Assembly: GCA_029778615.1 (NCBI GenBank)
Contig: JAKOPZ010000029.1
Coordinates: forward strand, 1-64,000
Length of the DNA: 64,000 bases
Direction of reading: 5' to 3'
From: Chloroflexota bacterium
GTDB lineage: Bacteria > Chloroflexota > Anaerolineae > UBA4142 > SHND01
Each line of letters begins with the position of its first letter. Within the stretch, counting starts at the first letter, position 1. The notes beneath the pieces are model-generated. The model searched no databases, was not told the DNA's origin, and saw only the letters and a list, made by a program, of their open reading frames with translations. The position numbers and the translations under genes are program-made. Of this stretch, positions 1 to 7,905 are shown in pieces.

Positions 1-561
1 GCGCGCGGACACATTGTGCTTTTTTCCGATGCCGACCTCTCGACGCCGATTCAAGATTTGGAAAAATTATTGCCGTGGTTCGAACGCGGCTACGACATTG
101 TCATCGGTTCGCGTGAAGGCGCGGGCGCGCAGCGGATTCAAGAACCGTTCTATCGTCACATCATGGGACGCGTGTTTAATTTGGTGGTGCAAATGCTGAC
201 GGTGCGCGGCATCGAGGACACGCAGTGCGGCTTTAAAGCGTTCCGCGATGAAGTGGCGCAGGATATTTTTTCGCGCATGTTGTTGTACGGCGCGGACACA
301 CAAAAAATTCGCGGCGGCATGGTCACCGCGTTCGATGTCGAAGTATTGTTTATTGGTTACAAATCAGGATACCGCATCAAAGAAGTTCCCGTGCAGTGGC
401 GTTATGGCACCGAGACCAAAGTGAATCCGCTCAAAGATTCGTATCGCAATTTTCGCGATGTGCTGCTCGTGCGGTGGAATGATATGCGCGGATTGTATGA
501 ACCCGCGCGCGTGTCGTCGCCTGCGCCCGCCACATCGCAGTCCGGCATGAAATCCGAGTAA
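1..561 (+). CDS. Family 2 glycosyltransferase, 5'-truncated (polyprenyl-phosphate sugar transferase type)
   Basis: The frame is open from base 1, so the gene begins before the window; a GTG at 16 is internal. The visible 186 residues are the C-terminal half of a GT-A fold: FSDADLSTP (the metal/nucleotide-sugar acidic motif), then GSREGAG, RHIMGR and DTQCGFKAF, the set seen in dolichyl-phosphate glucosyl/mannosyl transferases (ALG5/DPM1 family). Such enzymes move a sugar from a nucleotide donor to a polyprenyl phosphate at the cytoplasmic membrane. No membrane segment is seen in the part present. The next gene starts 28 bases downstream on the same strand, so co-transcription is possible. The exact donor sugar cannot be told. 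Confidence 0.85.
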   Translation, partial: ARGHIVLFSDADLSTPIQDLEKLLPWFERGYDIVIGSREGAGAQRIQEPFYRHIMGRVFNLVVQMLTVRGIEDTQCGFKAFRDEVAQDIFSRMLLYGADTQKIRGGMVTAFDVEVLFIGYKSGYRIKEVPVQWRYGTETKVNPLKDSYRNFRDVLLVRWNDMRGLYEPARVSSPAPATSQSGMKSE

Positions 562-589
562 CCCCCCGTTTGCAATTTTTCGGCGCACC

Positions 590-3500
590 ATGAGCGATTC
601 GATTCTGTTGCGCCCACGTCTCTTGCGGCGCATTCAAGCAGCTCTTTACACGCAATCCGTTCTGGTGACCGCGCCCGGCGGTTACGGCAAGACGACGCTC
701 TTGCGCGCGTTGACGCGCGAAATTCCCCACTCCAGTTATTTTCGTTTGACTTCTGCCGATGCCGATGTGGCGTGGCTGCAAACGCGGCTCGGCGACCTCG
801 ACGCGCAAGCCGAAAACATTCTCATTCTCGACGACGCGCATGTTTTGAATGACGCGCCCGAGACCTTGTTGTGGCTCGCGCAAAGATTGGATGACGCGCC
901 GGCGCGTTTTGTATTGGGCGCGCGGCATCTCGCGTTGCCTGTCACGAAACATGCGCTGCTCAACCTCGACGCGAATGATTTGGCATTCACTGAACAAGAA
1001 AGCCGCGCGCTGGGTATTGCGGACGAATGGCAAAGCGCCGCGCGCGGCTGGGCGCTCGCGTTGGATTTGGCGCGGCGCACAAAGGTTGCGCCGCGCGCAG
1101 TGTCAGACGATGCCGCCGCGCGCACACAGTTGTTTGAATTGCTGTCGCGCGCGGTCTTTAATGATTTACCGCCCGCGTTGTATCAATTTCTCCAACGCAC
1201 CGCCTTGCCGCGTTCGTTTAATGTGGAACTCGCCGCGTTGGTGTGCGAAACCGATGCTGCAACCGCGCGCGCGTTTTTGGAAAACGCGCAGCAGCGTGCG
1301 TTATTTATCCAGGAAAGCGACAAGCCCGGTTGGTATCAGTATCACGAGTTGGTGCGCGCGTTTTTATTGGCACAGCAAACGGATGCAACCTTGCACTATG
1401 AACGCATCGCGCGTTGGTTTGTGGCGCACAATGATTTGGAAACGGCGCTCGAGCACGCGTTGGATTGGCATTTGGACGCGTTGGCAGCGGATTGGTTAAA
1501 TGAAATCCCGCCCGAATTTATTTGGAGCGCGAACCGGTATCGCACGTTTCGGCGTTGGGTGAATGCGCTGTCGGCGGACGCGCGCGCGGCGCATCCCGAA
1601 CTGCTGATGCGTTTGGGACGCGATTTGCATTATCTCGGCTTAACGCAAGAGGGCTGGCAATATCTTGAACAAGGATTGGCATTGACGCAAGCCCAAACCG
1701 CGCGCAGCGGCAACCGCGAACCGTTGCAGCAGGCACAGCTCATCGTTGCCACTGCACAGCGCCGCGATGGCGAACCGGAAGCCGCATTGCAAACGTATCG
1801 CGCCATCGCCAGCGACGCGACGCTTGCGCCGGAATTACGCATGAAAACATTGCTCGGCATCGCGGGAACGCTCGATTCGTTAGCGCGTTTGAAGGAGGCG
1901 CGGCGCGCGTGCGCGGACGCACTTGTGTTGGCGGAACAATTGCGCGATGAATTGCAGGCGTTTCAAATCCGCATCAATCTGGCGACGGTATTAACTTCGC
2001 TGGGCGAATTTGACGCAGCGCGTCATGAATTGGAAACGAACGCGCTGTATTGCGCGGAACGTCCCGGTTTGAACATCACAAATCTCGCATATTGGTGCGA
2101 GTTGGATTACGAAGCGGGCGATTGGGATTCCTTGCGTGAACATTTAATGCAAGCCGGCGCGCTGCAGCGCGCCCTCGAAGACGCGGGACACATGGCGATT
2201 TGGTTTGAATATACGCGCGCGTTATTTCACATCGGCAACGGCGAATTGGATGCGGCGCAAGCGGTGTTGGACAAGGCGCAGCCGTACAGTTATGAACAGC
2301 GTTTGTATGCCGCGTATTATCGTTTGTGGCTGCTGCGGCGGCAGGGCAGCGCGCGTGCGGTGGTGACGCGCGCCGATGAATTGTTACGGCAAGAACTCAA
2401 AGCGCGGCGCATTCGCGCGTTGACGGCGTTGGAACGCGAAATCGCGATGTTGGATGTTGTTGAGGCGCAACCGTCCACGGAAATTTCCGACGCGCTCGCG
2501 CTCGTGCCGGCGTTGTGTTTGCGCGCGGACATGGTGCGCTTGCGCGCGCTGCTCGCACTGCGTTGTCAGCGCGCACATGACGCGCGATGGAAGCATCACG
2601 CGCAGGCGGTTTTGCGCGCGTTGGATAAGCGCGCGTACGCGCAATTGTTGATTCAACGCGACCCCGATTTGGGCGCGCGCTTTTGGACATTGCTCTTGCA
2701 GGAAAATATCGCGCTGGAAAAAACATTTGCGGCACTGCGCGCGTTGGGCGCGGTAAATTTTGTTGCGCCGTTGTTGTTGCACCAGGACGCGGCGGTGCGA
2801 ACGCGCGCGGCGAATGCGCTCCAAGATATCGAGCGCGAAGATGTGTTGCCCGCGCTGCACGCGCAATTGGAAACGGAAACGGATGCGGACGCGCGGCGCG
2901 CGCTGCAAGCTGCGCGCGATACATTGGAAGCACTCCCGCCGCCGCGCTTGGAAATTCACTTGATGGGCGAATTTCGCGTGGCGCGCGACGGCGTTTTGAT
3001 TTCTGATGACGCGTGGCATCGCCCCATCGTGCAGCGCTTGTGTCAATTTTTCGCGCTGCATCGCGGCGAACGTTTGGCGCGCGACCAGATTCTCGACGCG
3101 TTATGGAGTGATACGGAACCGGAAAACGCGGCCGTCACGTTTCGCACGGTGTACAGCCGCTTGCGGAATGTGTTGGAGCCGCATCTGCGCGCCAAAGCGC
3201 CGTCGCGTTATTTCGCGGTGGAAGGCGATGTGTATCGCTTTGACCCGCACGACCGCGCGCGCGTGGACGCGGAACAATTCACCAAAATCTTGCGCGCGGT
3301 GTTGAACGAACGCGCGCAGTACGATATTCCGCTGCTGTCGCAAGAATTCTTGCACGCGCTGGAAAATTTCAAACCACTGCTTCCGCAGCTGCCCTTGGAA
3401 GAATGGCTGCTCGAACCGCGCGAACGTTTGAATGCGTTGTATGTCGAAGGATGTTTATACGCCGCGCAGGCGCAATTGAGCTACAGTCGTTTTGAAGACG

Positions 3501-3715
3501 CGCTGCGATGGGCGCAGAAAACTATTGACGCCGCGCCGTGGTCGGAAGAAGCATACCAAGCCCTCATGCGCGCGCACGCGCGCTTGGGCAACCGCACGCT
3601 CGCGCTCAATGCATACAACGACGCGGCAAACGCCCTCCGCCGCGAACTCGACCTCGAACCTTCTCCTCTCACGAATTGGCTCGCGCAGAAACTGCGCGCG
3701 GGACAAGAGATCTAA
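590..3715 (+). CDS. Large MalT/SARP-type transcriptional regulator (ATPase + helical repeats + winged HTH + BTAD)
   Basis: 1041 residues. An N-terminal STAND-type ATPase has Walker A TAPGGYGKTT (about 27-36) and Walker B ILILDD (about 77-82), as in MalT-like regulators. A long TPR-like helical region follows (about 330-700), then a HEAT-like stretch (about 720-780, two repeats containing AAVRTRAANAL and DADARRALQAA). The C-terminus is not LuxR-type but SARP-type: a winged helix (LEIHLMGEFRV...RDQILDALWSD, about 785-890) followed by a BTAD helical domain to the end. Known relatives sense a ligand through the helical region and bind direct-repeat DNA; the ligand here is unknown. ATG 590 lacks a clear ribosome-binding site. 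A strong terminator follows. Confidence 0.9.
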   Translation: MSDSILLRPRLLRRIQAALYTQSVLVTAPGGYGKTTLLRALTREIPHSSYFRLTSADADVAWLQTRLGDLDAQAENILILDDAHVLNDAPETLLWLAQRLDDAPARFVLGARHLALPVTKHALLNLDANDLAFTEQESRALGIADEWQSAARGWALALDLARRTKVAPRAVSDDAAARTQLFELLSRAVFNDLPPALYQFLQRTALPRSFNVELAALVCETDAATARAFLENAQQRALFIQESDKPGWYQYHELVRAFLLAQQTDATLHYERIARWFVAHNDLETALEHALDWHLDALAADWLNEIPPEFIWSANRYRTFRRWVNALSADARAAHPELLMRLGRDLHYLGLTQEGWQYLEQGLALTQAQTARSGNREPLQQAQLIVATAQRRDGEPEAALQTYRAIASDATLAPELRMKTLLGIAGTLDSLARLKEARRACADALVLAEQLRDELQAFQIRINLATVLTSLGEFDAARHELETNALYCAERPGLNITNLAYWCELDYEAGDWDSLREHLMQAGALQRALEDAGHMAIWFEYTRALFHIGNGELDAAQAVLDKAQPYSYEQRLYAAYYRLWLLRRQGSARAVVTRADELLRQELKARRIRALTALEREIAMLDVVEAQPSTEISDALALVPALCLRADMVRLRALLALRCQRAHDARWKHHAQAVLRALDKRAYAQLLIQRDPDLGARFWTLLLQENIALEKTFAALRALGAVNFVAPLLLHQDAAVRTRAANALQDIEREDVLPALHAQLETETDADARRALQAARDTLEALPPPRLEIHLMGEFRVARDGVLISDDAWHRPIVQRLCQFFALHRGERLARDQILDALWSDTEPENAAVTFRTVYSRLRNVLEPHLRAKAPSRYFAVEGDVYRFDPHDRARVDAEQFTKILRAVLNERAQYDIPLLSQEFLHALENFKPLLPQLPLEEWLLEPRERLNALYVEGCLYAAQAQLSYSRFEDALRWAQKTIDAAPWSEEAYQALMRAHARLGNRTLALNAYNDAANALRRELDLEPSPLTNWLAQKLRAGQEI

Positions 3716-3721
3716 TCGTGC

Positions 3722-3757
3722 AAAAAATTGCGATGCGGCGCATCGCAATTTTTTTTT
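3722..3757 (+). terminator. Intrinsic terminator after the SARP regulator
   Basis: Stem ATTGCGATGC / GCATCGCAAT with a 3-base loop, flanked by A-run and T-run (eight or more T on the plus strand). The A-rich left flank could make it work in both directions. Confidence 0.85.
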
Positions 3758-3811
3758 GCACTTGCCCTTTTTGTTCACTCGCTGTCAACATCCGTTTGCT
3801 ATAACATTCGC

Positions 3812-4045
3812 ATGAAACAGCGGACGATGATTTTGCGCGTGTGGCGCGATGCGGCGGGCAATTTGCACGTGCGTGTGCAGGACCCGATTCGCGAACTCGA
3901 TGCACGTTTGGCGGCGGCGGACGCGTTATGGGAAACCTTGCAAGGTTGGGTCAAGCCACTGCCCGGTGAGTTGGATGACAACACAGAGGGCGAGCCACGC
4001 ACGCTATCGAATTACGAGAGTGGAGAGATAGGAGCAAGCGGATGA
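3812..4045 (+). CDS. Small hypothetical protein, first gene of RCC1 operon
   Basis: 77 residues, starting MKQRTMILRVWRDAAGN. No family recognised; it looks soluble, with a beta-like N-terminus and a Gly/Glu-rich tail. A TATAAC hexamer (3800-3805) lies 6 bases before the ATG, which would place transcription start at the ATG itself; a leaderless mRNA is possible, since no ribosome-binding site is visible, but the -35 region is poor. Its stop overlaps the next start (ATGA at 4042), so it is translationally coupled to the two genes downstream. Confidence 0.6.
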   Translation: MKQRTMILRVWRDAAGNLHVRVQDPIRELDARLAAADALWETLQGWVKPLPGELDDNTEGEPRTLSNYESGEIGASG

Positions 4046-4266
4046 ACCAAGATTCATTTTTAGCCCTGTTTCCCGGCATTGTAGGCGCGATAGCATTCGC
4101 TGCGATTGTATGGTTTGTTTGGCGGAGATGGCGCACGCGGCAAAAAGTAGAGACGATAAAAAAGGAACTGCCATTGGGCGCGACCGGAGCAAACGCCGTG
4201 AAGGAACGCGAGCATAGTTACATTGTCGGCGGTGTGGTAGTGAAAAAGAGGGAGGAGCCCAAATGA
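4042..4266 (+). CDS. Small single-pass membrane protein
   Basis: 74 residues with one N-terminal hydrophobic helix (about 8-28, FPGIVGAIAFAAIVWFVW) followed by Arg-rich WRRWRTRQK, so the C-terminal tail should be cytoplasmic. ATGA overlaps at both ends tie it to its neighbours. No family recognised. The setting suggests a membrane partner for the exported RCC1-repeat protein, which is inference only. Confidence 0.65.
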   Translation: MNQDSFLALFPGIVGAIAFAAIVWFVWRRWRTRQKVETIKKELPLGATGANAVKEREHSYIVGGVVVKKREEPK

Positions 4267-6992
4267 AGTGCCCGAAAGATATTGCAGCGAAACGCGCGGC
4301 AGGAGTGACCGTTTTCGTTGTCAGCGTGTGTGTTTTACTTTTGAGTATCGCCTCATTCGGCGGCGAAAGTGTGTCGCGCACTCACGCCTCCGGTGAGGTG
4401 TGGGCAACACAACTCGCCGTCGGCAGCCAGCATTCCTGCGCCATCACCGGCACCGGCAGCGTCAAGTGTTGGGGCAAAAATAACTACGGACAACTGGGTG
4501 ACAACTCGACAACGAATCGCACCACGCCCGTTGACGTTTGTGCGGATGCGTCGTGTGCAACGTCATTGAATGGCATCACCGCTCTCACGGCAGGACTTGA
4601 TTTTACGTGTGCGTTGACCAACGCGGGGCGCGTCAAATGTTGGGGCAAGAATTCGTTTGGCGCATTGGGCAACAATACCCAGACGGAGCAACATACGCCG
4701 GTGGACGTTTGTGCGGATGCGGATTGCAATAGCGCCTTGAACGGCGTGACGGCGATTTCGGCGGGGGCAAACTTTACATGTGCGTTGATGTCGAGCGGCG
4801 GAGTCAAATGTTGGGGACACAATACGCGAGGGCAGTTGGGGGACAATACAAATACAACGCGCTTGACGCCGGTGGATGTGAGCGGCTTGTTCGGCGTGCA
4901 AAGTATTGCGGCAGGTTATGTGCATGTGTGCGCGGTGCAGTTCAGTTTGATGCAGTGTTGGGGCGGCAATAGTCAAGGCGAACTCGGCGATGGGACGACT
5001 ACAGACCACAATTTGCCGCAACCTGTTTGCGCGGATGCCGGTTGCACGGCGGGACTGAGCAACATTGTCGCTATCGAAGGCGGTGAAACGTACACCTGCG
5101 CGTTGACCTTTGGCGGGGGCGTCAAATGCTGGGGCAACAATGCCTTTGGACAATTGGGCGATGGGACGCAAACGGTCCGACTCACACCGGTTGATGTTTG
5201 CGCAGATAGTGCCTGCGCGACGCGCTTGACGAGCGGTGTCGCCCAAATTGGCGCCAAGTGGAAGCACACGTGCGCGGTGATGAACAGCGGCGGCGCGAAA
5301 TGTTGGGGACACAATCAAAATGGGAAATTGGGCGACGGGACGACGACGAATCGGTACATCCCGGTTGATGTAAGTAACTTGGCAAGTGGGGTTGGAGAAA
5401 TCGAGCCGGGACAACAGCATACCTGCGCGCGCATGAGCAAAGGCGCGGTGAAATGTTGGGGCGACAATGCGTATGGACAATTGGGCAATGGGACGACAAC
5501 AGACAGCCGCGCGCCTGTAAATGTATCCGGTTTTGCGAATGTTCCTACAACGCCCACACCAACGTCAGTTACACCACCACCCACTCCAATTCCTGCGGGC
5601 GCAATGCAAATTGACGCGGGCTATCTACACACCTGCGCGGTGACGACAAGCGGCGCAGCGTGGTGCTGGGGCAGAAACGAATCGGGACAACTGGGTGATG
5701 GAACAACAACGGACCGTTTGATACCCGTCACTGTGGATGGCTTGTCAAGCGGCATCGCTGCGATTTCCGCAGGGCGGACGCATACTTGCGCGCTGACCAC
5801 AGGCGGCGGGGTCAAGTGTTGGGGTCTCAATCGTTATGGCGCGTTAGGAGATGGCACAGCGACAGACCGCTTGACGCCGGTGAATGTGACTGGCTTGTCC
5901 AGCGGGATTGCTGCCATCTCTGCGGGATATAACCACACTTGCGCGCTGACGACGGGCGGTGGGGTCAAATGCTGGGGCTGGAATGAATTTGGGACACTTG
6001 GAGATGGTTCAACGACCGACCGCTTGACACCGGTGGATGTAGTTGGATTATCGAGTGGCATCGCGGCAATTTCGGCAGCCGGGAGACATACTTGCGCTTT
6101 GACAACAGGGGGCGGTATCAAATGCTGGGGCTCGAATGCCGATGGCGCTTTGGGGAATCCCACGATTGATTTGCAAAGCAGTGTACCGGTTGATGTGTGT
6201 TTAGACTCGGACTGCACTGCACACTTGACAAGCGGTGTCACATCACTTTCCGGAGATTCATTCCACACGTGTGCAGCGACCACGGGCAATGTGAAATGTT
6301 GGGGTCTCAATATCTCAGGTGAGATTGGCAATACGTGTTGGAAACTTTGTCGGTTTTTTCTCCCTGTAGATGTTCCCAACTCAGCCGGACTCTCGCCGGT
6401 CGGCGCGGGCTTTTTCCTCAGCGCGGCATTGACGCCGAGTGGGGGAGTAAAGTATTGGGGCAACTTTCATTTTACGCCGACGGATATCAGCAATTGGACG
6501 AGTGGCATTACTGTGTCTGCGGTGGGCGGCGGGCATATCTGCGCGCTCGCAACGAACGGAGCTGTGAGCTGTTTCGGAGACAATTACTATGGACAACTCG
6601 GGGATGGCAAGAGTGGCAATCAATGGGTTGACACTCCCGTACAAGTGGTTGGATTGAACGGAGGCAGCAGCCCGCCCACCCCGACCCCATCGCCCACGCC
6701 TGATTGCTCCGCTGCACCCGCGAAACCCGTACTCTCTGCTCCCGCGAACAACAGCAGCACAAGCAATCTTCACCCAACCTTGCGCTGGAACGCGGCGAAC
6801 TGCGCCGAGACGTACAAAGTGACCGTCAAAGATACGGCGACGGGAAATACAGTGGACAAGGCAACGGGTTTGACGAGACTGCGTTACCGCACCGACACCT
6901 TGACGGCGAACAAAACGTACAAATGGTTCGTACATGCGTGCCACACGCACGGCTGTACGAAATCGGCGGTGTGGACCTTCACCGAACAATAA
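4263..6992 (+). CDS. Secreted RCC1-repeat beta-propeller protein with C-terminal Fn3-like domain
   Basis: 909 residues. An N-terminal hydrophobic segment (about 15-32, VFVVSVCVLLLSIASF) serves as signal peptide or anchor. It is followed by at least 14 repeats of the pattern CALTTGGGVKCWGxN..GxLGDGTTTxRLTPVDV, the bacterial RCC1/BNR-type blade, in two blocks separated by a Thr/Pro linker (TPTPTSVTPPPTPIP). Cysteines recur at fixed places in each blade and may form disulfides outside the cell. After a second Pro/Thr linker, residues about 815-909 (PVLSAPANNSSTSN...RWNAANC...YKVTVKD) resemble a fibronectin type III-like domain. An extracellular binding role is likely; the ligand is unknown. The start overlaps the previous stop (ATGA). 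Confidence 0.88.
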   Translation: MKCPKDIAAKRAAGVTVFVVSVCVLLLSIASFGGESVSRTHASGEVWATQLAVGSQHSCAITGTGSVKCWGKNNYGQLGDNSTTNRTTPVDVCADASCATSLNGITALTAGLDFTCALTNAGRVKCWGKNSFGALGNNTQTEQHTPVDVCADADCNSALNGVTAISAGANFTCALMSSGGVKCWGHNTRGQLGDNTNTTRLTPVDVSGLFGVQSIAAGYVHVCAVQFSLMQCWGGNSQGELGDGTTTDHNLPQPVCADAGCTAGLSNIVAIEGGETYTCALTFGGGVKCWGNNAFGQLGDGTQTVRLTPVDVCADSACATRLTSGVAQIGAKWKHTCAVMNSGGAKCWGHNQNGKLGDGTTTNRYIPVDVSNLASGVGEIEPGQQHTCARMSKGAVKCWGDNAYGQLGNGTTTDSRAPVNVSGFANVPTTPTPTSVTPPPTPIPAGAMQIDAGYLHTCAVTTSGAAWCWGRNESGQLGDGTTTDRLIPVTVDGLSSGIAAISAGRTHTCALTTGGGVKCWGLNRYGALGDGTATDRLTPVNVTGLSSGIAAISAGYNHTCALTTGGGVKCWGWNEFGTLGDGSTTDRLTPVDVVGLSSGIAAISAAGRHTCALTTGGGIKCWGSNADGALGNPTIDLQSSVPVDVCLDSDCTAHLTSGVTSLSGDSFHTCAATTGNVKCWGLNISGEIGNTCWKLCRFFLPVDVPNSAGLSPVGAGFFLSAALTPSGGVKYWGNFHFTPTDISNWTSGITVSAVGGGHICALATNGAVSCFGDNYYGQLGDGKSGNQWVDTPVQVVGLNGGSSPPTPTPSPTPDCSAAPAKPVLSAPANNSSTSNLHPTLRWNAANCAETYKVTVKDTATGNTVDKATGLTRLRYRTDTLTANKTYKWFVHACHTHGCTKSAVWTFTEQ

Positions 6993-7015
6993 GTTTCCAA
7001 AAAGTCATTCACACG

Positions 7016-7050
7016 CGCGGGGGCGAATTTGATTCGTCCCCGCGTTTTTT
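7016..7050 (+). terminator. Intrinsic terminator of the RCC1 operon
   Basis: Stem CGCGGGGGCGAAT / ATTCGTCCCCGCG (one wobble), loop TTG, followed by six T. It lies between convergent genes. Confidence 0.85.
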
Positions 7051-7558
7051 ATATTCCGGCCGCACGCACGCGTTCAATCATTTCATCAATTTGTTTGTGA
7101 TGAAATTTTTCGTGTCCCGCGTAACCCATCAACCATTCCGCACCATTGGATGCCTCGTCGAATCCGCCGAAATGCCGTAATTCAAAATTCCAATGCTCGC
7201 TTTCGTTTTCAATCATTCGGCACGTCATTGTTCGCGCGCGTTGAAACCAAAACCGAATCGCGTCTTTCGGCAAACCGTACTGCGGTGGTGGCGGCAAAAA
7301 TAAAATCGAGTCCGGCGGCTTGACGCCTTCGAGCAGTGGACGCGCAATCTGTTCGCGCAAATAATGTTCGTCCAACGCGAGATGCAAAAAAATTTCGCCG
7401 AGCGACCAATGTTCTTCTTCCGAATCGTTTTCGGGCGGTCCCTCGACTGCGCTCGGCATCAACTTCCAATCGAGCTGCGCTTGCGTCAATGGTTCAAAGC
7501 GTTTGACCGTTTCGGCGCGGACAGATTCCATGAACGCGAGAATTTCTTGGGGATTCAT
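7049..7558 (-). CDS. DinB-superfamily protein
   Basis: 169 residues, the usual size for DinB/YfiT-like four-helix-bundle proteins. The putative metal ligands are present: HLALDEHYLR in the second helix and GHEKFHHKQI near the C-terminus. Family members are thiol-dependent transferases or hydrolases or of unknown role. The ribosome-binding site GGAGG stands 7 bases before ATG. It is transcribed divergently from metG. A second, distant DinB-like gene lies at 48432-48905. Confidence 0.85.
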   Translation of the reverse strand: MNPQEILAFMESVRAETVKRFEPLTQAQLDWKLMPSAVEGPPENDSEEEHWSLGEIFLHLALDEHYLREQIARPLLEGVKPPDSILFLPPPPQYGLPKDAIRFWFQRARTMTCRMIENESEHWNFELRHFGGFDEASNGAEWLMGYAGHEKFHHKQIDEMIERVRAAGI

Positions 7559-7615
7559 TTTTCAACCTCCTGCAAATACGACGAATGACCGAAATTGATT
7601 TCGACATGCTCGCGT

Positions 7616-7643
7616 TTGTCATTCCCGCGTATCTGCGTATAAT
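7616..7643 (+). promoter_or_regulatory. Sigma-70-type promoter for the metG leader
   Basis: TTGTCA (7616-7621), 16-bp spacer, perfect TATAAT (7638-7643). Expected start about 7650, giving a 5' leader of about 255 nt before metG. Confidence 0.75.
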
Positions 7644-7649
7644 AGCACC

Positions 7650-7806
7650 CACTTGAGGTTATTGATGTTCAATCGTTTTTCGTTCTCGATGTTGATGCCG
7701 ATGGCGTGCCGTAGTAGAGGCGACGCTTAGTTATTTGCGTCAGTCAACGGTGCGCCCTTTACCGCTTGTTCGTGCGAACACTGTTCGCCTCCGACAGCGG
7801 TTTTTT
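7650..7806 (+). promoter_or_regulatory. Structured 5' leader with intrinsic terminator upstream of metG
   Basis: The leader contains nested pairing GGCG..CCG (7698 region) with CGG..CGCC (7747 region), enclosing hairpin GACGC/GCGTC with a TTAGTTATTT loop. It ends in a terminator: ACCGCT / AGCGGT closing a branched stem (7761-7800), followed by TTTTTT (7801-7806). A promoter, folded leader and terminator before an aminoacyl-tRNA synthetase suggest transcription attenuation. It does not contain the standard T-box sequence, so the class is unknown. Confidence 0.5.
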
Positions 7807-7818
7807 GTTTCTCTTTTA

Positions 7819-7890
7819 GGGTATCAGGTGACAGGTAGCAAGTAGCATGTAGATTCCCTGATACCTAACGCCTGATACCTGATACCTACT
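7819..7890. repeat. Degenerate heptamer inverted repeat (site 1, GGTAGCA/GGTATCA type)
   Basis: Units such as GGTATCA, GGTGACA, GGTAGCA, AGTAGCA are followed by their complements (CTGATAC, CTAACGC, CTGATAC). The repeat lies between the leader terminator and the metG ribosome-binding site. Confidence 0.7.
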
Positions 7891-7905
7891 ATTTGGAGTT
7901 TGACC

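Noticed and set aside
431-1033. Minus-strand ORF over the glycosyltransferase-SARP junction
   Set aside because: Arg/Gln-rich translation typical of antisense frames in GCG-rich DNA; no motif or ribosome-binding site.
4563-5480. Long minus-strand ORF of 305 codons
   Set aside because: It is the antisense shadow of the RCC1 repeats; its apparent repeats mirror the plus-strand blades.
7690-7760. Possible lysine riboswitch (TAGAGGCG motif)
   Set aside because: Only the short TAGAGG stretch fits; the other conserved junction segments are absent, and the gene is metG.
7747-7806. Possible T-box antiterminator before metG
   Set aside because: CGGTGCGCCCTTTACCGC only loosely resembles the AGGGTGGNACCGCG element; the TGGN bulge is missing, so only an unassigned leader is reported.
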